Notes under the pieces: model-generated | The model's input: only the letters and a program-made list of their open reading frames with translations | Told to the model about the DNA's origin: nothing | The model's database searches: none | Program-made: the position numbers and the translations under genes | Part shown: positions 1 through 5,337 of the stretch, piece after piece | Layout of the letters: every line of letters begins with the position of its first letter | Position numbering within the stretch: the first letter of the stretch is position 1 | DNA from: Chromatiales bacterium | GTDB lineage: Bacteria > Pseudomonadota > Gammaproteobacteria > Thiohalomonadales > Thiohalomonadaceae | Reading direction: 5' to 3' | Length of the DNA: 42,580 bases | NCBI GenBank assembly: GCA_003251535.1 | Contig: QKFD01000042.1 | Coordinates: 1 to 42,580 of the forward strand

Positions 1-684
1 GCCCACAAACAGATACTGCCAGCCCCATTCAGAGGCTGCATTGGGGTACTTCCGGGCCAGGGCATCAGGCAGATATACCGTTGCGCAGCCGGCCCGTTTG
101 TCTTGTTCAAACAGATCGGTGCGCGTCTTCAGGTGATTTCGCAGCGGCCCAATCACCGCCTCCGGCAGGGTGACCACCCGATCCTTACCCCCCTTGCCAT
201 GCCGCACCAGGATCGCCTGGTGGTGGAACTCCAGGTCCTTCACCCGCAGTCGCACGCCCTCCAGCAGTCGCAGCCCGGCGCCGTACTGGAGGCAGGCGAT
301 CAGCCAGTAGACGCCACAGAGCCGCGCGAGCACCTTCGCCACCTCCTCCTGGGTGAGCACCACCGGGATCTTTGGTTTGCGCGCTGTGCGGACGATAGCG
401 GGGATCTCGCCAAGGGGCTGCGCCAGGACCCTGTCGTAGAGAAACACCAGGGCGTTAAGCGCCTGGTTTTGGGTACTGGGCGCCACCGAGCGCTCCACCG
501 CCAGGTGGGTGAGAAAGCGGCTGATCTCCGTCGCCCCCATCTCCGAGGGGTGGCGCTTGCCATGGAACAGAATGAAGCGCCGAACCCAGAACAGATAGGT
601 CTCTTCCGTGCGGATGCTGTAATGGCGCACCCGAATCGCCTCCCGCAGGCGATCCATGAGCCGCCCGGGTGGGGGCTGGTCCAT
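1..684 (-). CDS. intI: Integron integrase (tyrosine recombinase), 3' part outside window
   Basis: Site-specific recombinase that would insert and excise gene cassettes at attI and attC. The minus-strand frame is open from the start codon to the window edge, giving 228 residues of the N-terminal part. Visible features are the SAM-like core-binding domain (HYSIRTEETYLFWVRRFI), the first catalytic arginine in YGAGLRLLEGVRLRVKDLEF, the beta-hairpin lysine region HGKGGKDRVVTLP, and the integron-integrase-specific insertion LPDALARKYPNAASEWGWQY, which ordinary XerC/D-like recombinases lack. The HxxR and tyrosine motifs would lie beyond position 1. I chose ATG 684 because a GGGGTG sequence lies about 8 nt upstream; in-frame ATGs at 699 and 657 are alternatives. 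It is transcribed divergently from the cassettes at 991 onward, as expected for an integron. No stop or frameshift is seen in the visible part. Confidence 0.93.
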   Translation of the reverse strand, partial: MDQPPPGRLMDRLREAIRVRHYSIRTEETYLFWVRRFILFHGKRHPSEMGATEISRFLTHLAVERSVAPSTQNQALNALVFLYDRVLAQPLGEIPAIVRTARKPKIPVVLTQEEVAKVLARLCGVYWLIACLQYGAGLRLLEGVRLRVKDLEFHHQAILVRHGKGGKDRVVTLPEAVIGPLRNHLKTRTDLFEQDKRAGCATVYLPDALARKYPNAASEWGWQYLFVG

Positions 685-977
685 TGGCAAACACCCCATG
701 AGCACTGTATGGACGCACAGCCCCTGTGGGCGCGGCGGAGTGCAAGCCTCTGGGTAACGTCCCGTGCCGTGAGAGCAATCCGTCTATCCGGCCGGAATTT
801 TTCCGCCTATTACGCAGTCGGTACCGGTGGTGCGGCTGCTTGCCGCGTGGGCATCCCGCCAATCCGGAGGGGGATTGTGTGCGGAGGCGATGGTGTGGCG
901 CGGTATGCCGAAAAGCGGGATAGGCGGATTTTTTCCGTGGTTAAATGCGGAAGAAATCCGGCTAGTAACTGTTAGGT
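685..977 (+). promoter_or_regulatory. Integron leader with attI core (copy A)
   Basis: Non-coding stretch between the integrase start and the first cassette. It should hold the intI promoter, the cassette promoter Pc and attI. It ends in the core GTTAGGT at 971-977, the recombination boundary of cassette 1. Positions 710-974 recur as a diverged copy at 3892-4149. Strictly conserved between the copies are GTGTGCGGAGGCG, GGATAGGCGGATTTTTTCC, GTGGTTAAATGCGG and the last bases CGGCTAGTAACTGTTA before the crossover point; these are the best candidates for promoter and integrase-binding elements. I cannot place a consensus -35/-10 pair confidently. An inverted pair TCCGCCTAT / ATAGGCGGA lies inside copy A only. 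Confidence 0.7.
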
Positions 978-990
978 TTCAAAAAAAAAC

Positions 991-1746
991 ATGGCTGAAC
1001 ATAAACCACAATTTGATTTCGCCTTGTCCTTCGCAGGTGCTCAACGTTCATTAGCAGAGGATATAAGGAATAGGTTGCTTGAACGTAAATATAGTGTTTT
1101 TTATGACAGAGATTATGAACACGAAATGATTGGAAGGAATGGCGCAGAATATTTAAGAAACATATATTCTCGCCAATCGAAATATTGCATCGTTTTAATT
1201 TCAAAAGAATATGATAAAAGTCAGTGGGCCTCACTAGAAAAAGAAGCAATTGAAGGCAGGGAGTTGAGGGGTGAGCAAGGAGTTTTAATCCCCGTTAAAA
1301 CCAGTGAACATAGTCCAGAATGGTTGCCAGAAACACGGATATACTTTGATCTTAACTCAAGGTCGCTTGAAGAGTTTACCAGTATTCTCGAAAAAATAGT
1401 TGGTAATAGTTCTTTGCGCCTTAACGATGTTAAAACGCAGGAAGACCTTCACCGCGCATTGCCTGGCACAACATGGAGAAAGAAATCTACAGAGTTAGAG
1501 CAACTTATCTTTAGAAGTGGTGGTTTGTTTTATAACAATCATGCAGGCCATCCATCATGGAGAGAGAATTACTACCAAATAGGAGAGGAGTTTAGGCGGT
1601 TTTCTGTGACATGGACAGCGGATTACTTTACAACTGAATGTGAGTTTAATGAGGACTTTAGTGAATTTAAAGAACTCAAGAATCCGAAAGATGGGACATG
1701 GTCATTATTGTCTGTGAGGCCACATACGCCATATTGGGGTGTGTAA
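991..1746 (+). CDS. TIR-domain protein, first integron cassette
   Basis: Protein of 251 aa. Residues about 7-145 look like a bacterial TIR domain: FDFALSFAGAQRSLAEDI as first strand/helix, YSVFYDRDYE as second strand, CIVLISKEYDKSQWASLEKEAI as the strand plus the region that carries the NADase glutamate in active TIRs, then VLIPVKT. The C-terminal ~100 residues are not recognised. Many bacterial TIR proteins are NAD-degrading effectors of anti-phage defence, and defence genes are common in integron cassettes; a role here is inference. It starts 13 nt after the attI core with an A-rich leader and no clear Shine-Dalgarno. It is much AT-richer than the injection-system operon, a sign of foreign origin. 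Being in position 1, it should be the best-expressed cassette. Confidence 0.82.
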   Translation: MAEHKPQFDFALSFAGAQRSLAEDIRNRLLERKYSVFYDRDYEHEMIGRNGAEYLRNIYSRQSKYCIVLISKEYDKSQWASLEKEAIEGRELRGEQGVLIPVKTSEHSPEWLPETRIYFDLNSRSLEEFTSILEKIVGNSSLRLNDVKTQEDLHRALPGTTWRKKSTELEQLIFRSGGLFYNNHAGHPSWRENYYQIGEEFRRFSVTWTADYFTTECEFNEDFSEFKELKNPKDGTWSLLSVRPHTPYWGV

Positions 1747-1840
1747 ACCTAACAAGGCAAATGCACTCGGACAGCCAAAAGCTGCGCCGCTCGTTCCTCG
1801 CTATGCAGCTCTTGGCTGCCGGTGATTTGCGGCGTTATGT
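1747..1840 (+). other. attC site of cassette 1
   Basis: Imperfect palindrome bounded by R'' ACCTAAC (1747-1753) and R' GTTATGT (1834-1840). Arms CAAATGCACTCGGACAGCC / GGCTGCCGGTGATTTG and AAAAGCTGC / GCAGCTCTT pair across a central loop. R'' is the exact complement of the core GTTAGGT that opens cassette 1 at 971, showing that 971-1833 is one original cassette. It overlaps the last part of the TIR gene stop region by no more than a base. Confidence 0.85.
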
Positions 1841-1864
1841 GTGTAAATCAACGGGAGCAAGAAT

Positions 1865-2164
1865 ATGCCAGCAGGCAGCACTGTAAGACCAAACAAATGG
1901 AGCAATGTCATTGATTTATATGATGATGGAGATAATTCAGCAATTTGGGGAAGTTATGACGGTTCAGCAAATAGATGCCTTGGTGTTAGATGGAACGGTG
2001 GGACAAGTCATGGATACCCAAATCAAGGAAATAACCCGTTATGGTATGTTGAACCAGATTTTGTAACTAAGAATATTCTTTTAGAATTACTCAGCAGAGT
2101 GAATCGAAATGCTGGTCTTGGGAATATTCAAAACCTCTTACAGGCATTGAGGGAATGCCCATAG
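1865..2164 (+). CDS. Hypothetical protein, second integron cassette
   Basis: Small protein of 99 aa that I do not recognise. It begins MPAGSTVRPNKWSNVIDLYD, has several Trp and Gly residues (WGSYDG, VRWNGG) and a helical Leu-rich C-terminus (NILLELLSRVNR). There is no signal peptide or membrane segment. ATG 1865 is supported by GGGAG about 7 nt upstream and by its place 25 nt after the cassette boundary at 1834. The gene fills its cassette (1834-2244), as is typical. Low GC relative to the right-hand operon. Confidence 0.75.
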   Translation: MPAGSTVRPNKWSNVIDLYDDGDNSAIWGSYDGSANRCLGVRWNGGTSHGYPNQGNNPLWYVEPDFVTKNILLELLSRVNRNAGLGNIQNLLQALRECP

Positions 2165-2180
2165 CAATCAAACAAGTATC

Positions 2181-2251
2181 ACATAACAAGTCGCTCCAGC
2201 CGACCCCGGCTCCGCTGCGCTCCGCCGGGTCGGCTGAGCTTGTCGTTAGGC
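2181..2251 (+). other. attC site of cassette 2
   Basis: Compact attC of 71 bp. R'' is ACATAAC (2181-2187) and R' is GTTAGGC (2245-2251). The stem is AAGTCGCTCCAGCCGACCC / GGGTCGGCTGAGCTTGTCG around a GC-rich loop (GGCTCCGCTGCGCTCCGCC). The arms carry the usual extrahelical base, and the outer CAAG/CTTG boxes are clear. R'' is the exact complement of GTTATGT at 1834, the first core of this cassette. Confidence 0.92.
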
Positions 2252-2278
2252 TGTCTATTTATCTTTAGGAGATTACAA

Positions 2279-2767
2279 ATGAAAAAAATACTTTTCTTAG
2301 GACTTATTCTTACGTTAAGCGGTTTCGTCCATGCAAAAGAGTATGTAATTGATGATTACTCGTTTACATGGACGGTTGCAAGCCCTGGTGAAGCATCGCT
2401 TTTGATTCAGAAAGAGCCAGATAAATTAAGAGTAATATTGCATAAAAAAATAGGTATTTCTTTAGAGTCTATATATTTGTTACCCACAGAAGCAAAAGAA
2501 ATTGGCCCTATACTGGCAAAAGCAACTGAATTTTACAAAAAACAAAAAGAAACATCGTCGGATGTTTCAGAAGATGAAACAGTGGGAGATTATGTTGTAA
2601 CTTTTAGAACCTCTTTGAAATATGGTTTCTCCGTATCAATCCGTAAATCTAAAGGATTTTCTATGGGGCACTTTAGTTTGGATAGAAAAGAGGCTGTAGA
2701 AATTTCTAACCAATTAACGGATATTATGGATAAAGTTGAATTTTTAGATAAATCTATTTCATTTTAA
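2279..2767 (+). CDS. Exported hypothetical protein, third integron cassette
   Basis: Protein of 162 aa with a typical Sec signal peptide: MKKILFLGLILTLSGFVHA, cleavage likely after HA before KEYVIDDYSF. The mature part (about 143 aa) is mixed alpha/beta with a lysine-rich surface and no motif I can name. ATG 2279 follows TAGGAG at 2266-2271 with ideal spacing, so an upstream in-frame extension from 2240 is rejected, as it would start inside attC2. It is followed after 12 nt by the zinc-ribbon gene, so the two form a bicistronic cassette. The product is probably periplasmic. Confidence 0.8.
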   Translation: MKKILFLGLILTLSGFVHAKEYVIDDYSFTWTVASPGEASLLIQKEPDKLRVILHKKIGISLESIYLLPTEAKEIGPILAKATEFYKKQKETSSDVSEDETVGDYVVTFRTSLKYGFSVSIRKSKGFSMGHFSLDRKEAVEISNQLTDIMDKVEFLDKSISF

Positions 2768-2779
2768 TGGAGATTTCCA

Positions 2780-3114
2780 ATGGCTCTCATAAACTGCCCA
2801 GAGTGCAATAAAGAAGTAAGTGGCACAGCTTTAAAATGTCCTAGCTGTGGTTTTCAACTTAGAAAACCTAAAAGAGGTTTTTTCGGAACACTCATTAAAT
2901 GGGCATTTATTCTTTTCAATATATTAATGGTTTTTTTTGTTGGTTTAGTTACACTGGGCAAGTTGCAGATACCGTACAAACAGCAGGCTCTAATGCGGCA
3001 GAAGCAGGTACTTTAATTGGTGGTACTATTGGTGTAGGGCTTATATTTGCAATTTGGTTTTTTGGTGATTTTATATTGGGCATTTTTGTATTTTTAACTA
3101 GACCAAAAGCCTAA
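2780..3114 (+). CDS. Zinc-ribbon membrane protein, split by a poly-T frameshift
   Basis: The N-terminus carries a zinc ribbon, C6-P-E-C9 and C20-P-S-C23, followed by a hydrophobic segment (WAFILFNILMVFF). In the starting frame the protein ends at 3016 with an unlikely tail. The -1 frame continues the family-like pattern: a short linker, then GTLIGGTIGVGLIFAIWFFG and a second membrane segment ending FVFLTRPKA at 3114. The frames meet at a run of eight T (2931-2938) that reads U_UUU_UUU in the zero frame, the classic -1 slippery heptamer; a ninth T would also restore one frame. So this is either a broken gene, a sequencing indel, or programmed frameshifting. Together the frames give about 111 aa. 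It is the second gene of cassette 3, with AGGAG-like GGAGA upstream. Confidence 0.7.
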
Positions 3115-3191
3115 CTTGTCGCTCAAGGCCGACCACCCGCCGTCGGGCTTTTTTGGTTTAATTTTAGGTCTGTGGCGGCGGGTGTCGGCTT
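3109..3191 (+). other. attC site of cassette 3, 3' end missing
   Basis: R'' GCCTAAC (3109-3115) overlaps the end of the zinc-ribbon reading frame and exactly complements GTTAGGC at 2245. The arms AAGGCCGACCACCCGCC and GGCGGGTGTCGGCTT pair well. The outer right half (expected GAGCGACAAG-like box then GTTRRRY) is absent: directly after GTCGGCTT the sequence becomes the REP element that precedes the RAYT gene. The junction at about 3191 is therefore an insertion or deletion breakpoint. Confidence 0.8.
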
Positions 3192-3195
3192 AGCC

Positions 3196-3228
3196 CGCGT
3201 AGGATGGGTTGAGGAACGAAACCCATCA
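3196..3228 (+). repeat. REP-like palindrome upstream of the RAYT gene
   Basis: CGCGTAGGATGGGTTGAGGA followed by a complementary arm. GATGGGTT (3203-3210) pairs with AACCCATC (3220-3227). This is the usual GTAGGATGGGT...AAACCCATC type of repetitive extragenic palindrome mobilised by RAYT transposases. An inverted relative lies downstream of the transposase at 3831-3865. Confidence 0.7.
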
Positions 3229-3276
3229 ATTTCTTGGCACGCAATACCCCCTAGGCAGAGCCAACAAACAAAACAA

Positions 3277-3807
3277 ATGACGGCATATCGCAGGCACTAT
3301 ATTTCAGGTGGCAGCTTCTTCTTCACGGTCAATTTGGCCAATCGCTCTTCGCGCCTCCTGACAGAAAATATCAATCTCCTGCGAACCGCTGTCCGAAAGG
3401 TAAAACAGGCCCACGCCTTCCGTATTGACGCCTGGGTCGTTCTCCCTGAACATCCTCATGCCATCTGGACATTGCCATTCGGTGACCGAGACTACTCTAC
3501 TCGATGGCGCATCATCAAAGGCAACTTTGCCCGAGCACTGCCGGTAGGAGAGCGCATATCTGTGAGCCGTCAGAGGAAATCCGAGCGTGGTATCTGACAA
3601 CGTCGCTTTTGGGATCATACATTGAGGGACCAGGCAGACTTTAACGCCCACTTTGACTACCTGCACTACAATCCGGTTAAGCATGGGTGGGTAAAACAGG
3701 TAGGTGACTGGCCCTATTCTAGCTTTCACCGCTGTGTGTCGGAAGGTATCTATTTACCCCATTGGGGCTATGCTCCGGATATCCATGGTGTTGTCGGAGA
3801 GCGGTGA
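3277..3807 (+). pseudogene. REP-associated tyrosine transposase (RAYT), nonsense mutated
   Basis: Y1-type HUH transposase of the IS200/RAYT family that normally mobilises REP palindromes. ATG 3277 begins MTAYRRHYISGGSFFFTVNL. The frame runs to TGA at codon 107 (3595-3597) and then continues in the same frame as QRRFWDHTLRDQADFNAHFD, YLHYNPVKHGWV, DWPYSSFHRC to a final stop at 3807. Family members have Trp at this place (RGIWQRR), so a single TGG-to-TGA change explains the break. The metal-binding HUH motif is HPH (residues 59-61) instead of the usual HLH, a further sign of decay. The candidate catalytic tyrosine lies in DYLHYNPVKHG. It is flanked by inverted REP sequences and inserted in the end of an integron attC. 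Confidence 0.88.
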
Positions 3808-3830
3808 GGCTGTGCGCCTTGTCGAGGCTA

Positions 3831-3865
3831 TGATGGGTTTCGCCTCCGGCTCTACGCCATCCTAC
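3831..3865 (-). repeat. REP-like palindrome downstream of the RAYT gene
   Basis: Read on the minus strand this is GTAGGATGGCGTAGAGCCGG followed by AGGCGAAACCCATCA, the same type as the upstream REP (GTAGGATGGG...GAAACCCATCA) in opposite orientation. The pair delimits a REP-RAYT-REP unit of about 0.67 kb. Confidence 0.65.
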
Positions 3866-3891
3866 ATATCACCCAGGCTACGCGGACTGTT

Positions 3892-4152
3892 TGGATGTAC
3901 AGTATCTGTGGGCGAGGCGGAGCGCAAGCCCCTGGGCAGGGTCCCGCCGCGCTGTGAAAGCAGTCCGTCTATCCAGCCGGAATATTACGCCGTCGGTGGG
4001 TGTGATATGGCTGCTCGCGGTGTGGGGATCGCGCCAATCTGGAAAGGGGTTGTGTGCGGAGGCGGTGGCGTGGCACGGTATGCCGATGGTCGGGATAGGC
4101 GGATTTTTTCCGTGGTTAAATGCGGATGCCATCCGGCTAGTAACTGTTATGC
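3892..4152 (+). promoter_or_regulatory. Second copy of the integron leader/attI region (copy B)
   Basis: Diverged duplicate of 710-974. It contains the same ordered blocks, including TGTGCGGAGGCG, CGGGATAGGCGGATTTTTTC, CGTGGTTAAATGCGG and CCGGCTAGTAACTGTTA, and ends at the core GTTATGC (4146-4152). An 11-bp stretch around TTTTCCGCC present in copy A is missing, and there are scattered substitutions. No integrase gene adjoins it. GTTATGC is exactly complementary to the R'' box GCATAAC at 4653, so cassette 4 was inserted at this second attI-like site. It may provide a second promoter for the downstream gene. Confidence 0.78.
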
Positions 4153-4319
4153 AGTAAGCCATAGTGGACATTTCTAAGTATCAGATGTATCGAGAGGGAG
4201 TCAACCGAAGCGTAGGAAAAGATTGGTCGATCTTGCTGCGACTATATGCGGCGAAATGCGGAGTGAATGCCCTGATACACCGCATTAATAGAAAGGGCAG
4301 GTTTCAAGGAGAAGAGAAA

Positions 4320-4640
4320 ATGGCGTATACAACAATTGTGTTTGAAAATCGTGTAAGCGGTGCAGTTAAAGAAGCACCTGTCGGTTTTTCATGGACAGTA
4401 TTCTTTTTTGGTTTCTTCCCGGCACTATTTCGCGGCGATTGGAAATGGGCGGTAATTATTTTTCTGCTGGCGTTGCTGACGTTTGGATTGAGCAATTTGG
4501 TGTTTATGTTCATCTATAACAAGCTGTATATAAAAGATCTCGTTGGGGCGGGATTTAAGGCGAAATCCGCGGGCAATGGCGATCTTCCTGGCGTGGCAGG
4601 CAAGTTGGGGATTGCGCTACCGCAGCTAGAATCGGCATAG
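4320..4640 (+). CDS. Small membrane protein, fourth integron cassette
   Basis: Protein of 106 aa with two hydrophobic segments, VGFSWTVFFFGFFPALF and WAVIIFLLALLTFGLSNLVF, separated by a short RGDWK loop, then a C-terminal soluble tail. This resembles small inner-membrane proteins of unknown function often carried in cassettes. ATG 4320 is set by AAGGAG at 4306-4311 (8-nt spacing). An in-frame open stretch from 4164 is rejected because it lacks a Shine-Dalgarno and is poor in coding character. The 167-nt stretch between the core (4146) and the start is long for a cassette leader; I see no gene in it. Confidence 0.72.
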   Translation: MAYTTIVFENRVSGAVKEAPVGFSWTVFFFGFFPALFRGDWKWAVIIFLLALLTFGLSNLVFMFIYNKLYIKDLVGAGFKAKSAGNGDLPGVAGKLGIALPQLESA

Positions 4641-4652
4641 CAAAGTAGATTT

Positions 4653-4659
4653 GCATAAC
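4653..4659 (+). other. Orphan attC R'' half-site of cassette 4
   Basis: GCATAAC lies 12 nt after the stop of the cassette 4 gene and complements the core GTTATGC at 4146. It should begin an attC, but after CAAC the sequence turns at once into 20-bp tandem repeats. No palindromic partner arm or R' is found, so the attC is lost. Confidence 0.65.
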
Positions 4660-4662
4660 AAC

Positions 4663-4762
4663 AGGTTCGTAGGACACCCATCAGGTTCGTAGGACACCCA
4701 TCAGGTTCGTAGGACACCCATCAGGTTCGTAGGACACCCATCAGGTTCGTAGGACACCCATC
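4663..4762 (+). repeat. Five perfect 20-bp tandem repeats
   Basis: Unit AGGTTCGTAGGACACCCATC repeated five times without a mismatch, head to tail and with no spacer, then AGAACGGGGTCAG. The unit contains GTAGGACACCCATC, which resembles half of the local REP palindromes (GTAGGATGGGT / ACCCATC), so it may have grown from a REP remnant. Array size could vary by slippage. It sits exactly where the body of the fourth attC should be. Confidence 0.95.
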
Positions 4763-5070
4763 AGAACGGGGTCAGAACATTATTGAGGCGGTCTGTTGCA
4801 GGATTCCAATAGTTCCTTGTTGAGGGGCCGCGCTATGGGGGGAGTGCTTGATGGGGGACGAGTGGTTTTGTTCAAGTGGGTGTCCAAACAGTTATTATTA
4901 GGCGAACGGGAAGCAAGGGGAGGTCAAATATTTAAGTGGTTGTGGATGTTTTTGCAATGGGTTATGGCATTCTGGGGCAAGCCCGCGTAGCCTGGGTCGA
5001 GAAAGGCACATTTGGTGTCGGGTGGGGCGGGCCGACAGGAGAAATCCACTACCCTCTATCTCGTGCCAAT

Positions 5071-5097
5071 GGTGGGTTTCGCTCCACTCTACCCACC
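5071..5097 (-). repeat. REP-like palindrome in the 4.8-5.3 kb intergenic region
   Basis: GGTGGGT (5071-5077) pairs with ACCCACC (5091-5097) around TTCGCTCCACTCT. On the minus strand it reads GGTGGGTAGAGTGGAGCGAA followed by ACCCACC, the same REP class as those flanking the RAYT. A second degenerate half (GCCCGCGTAGCCTGGGTCGAG) lies at 4981-5001. Apart from these, the stretch 4763-5288 shows no gene I can support. Confidence 0.6.
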
Positions 5098-5288
5098 CTG
5101 CTTGGGCTGAATCAGATACATTTATTTGCCGTCAAGAAAAATCAATGCGTTATAAAATAGACCTGGAGGGTGTCTGGCTAAATTAGCATATACTAAAATG
5201 GCGGTGCAGGGGATGGCAGACGGCTCAAAGGATTAACTAACCGCGCAAAGGGAGGGATGGCCACTCGGTATCGGACAATAGAATTCAT

Positions 5289-5305
5289 CTGCGGCATTAC
5301 CGCAG
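5289..5305 (+). promoter_or_regulatory. Short perfect hairpin upstream of the lectin-domain gene
   Basis: CTGCGG / CCGCAG, with loop CATTA, 27 nt before the AGGGAG ribosome-binding site of the gene at 5338. It could be a small 5'-UTR stem or an operator-like dyad. It has no T-run, so it is not a terminator on its own. Confidence 0.35.
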
Positions 5306-5337
5306 TATTCTGGAATCCATCATAGGGAGTGATGACA

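Noticed and set aside
455-862. Minus-strand frame of 135 codons upstream of and within intI
   Set aside because: It is out of frame with the recognisable integrase sequence, which reads cleanly in another frame.
103-975. Plus-strand open frame of 290 codons over the integrase
   Set aside because: It is antisense to the clear integron integrase frame and shows no domain; its end runs into the attI leader.
4663-4762. Possible CRISPR array
   Set aside because: The repeats are contiguous 20-mers with no spacers and no cas genes nearby.
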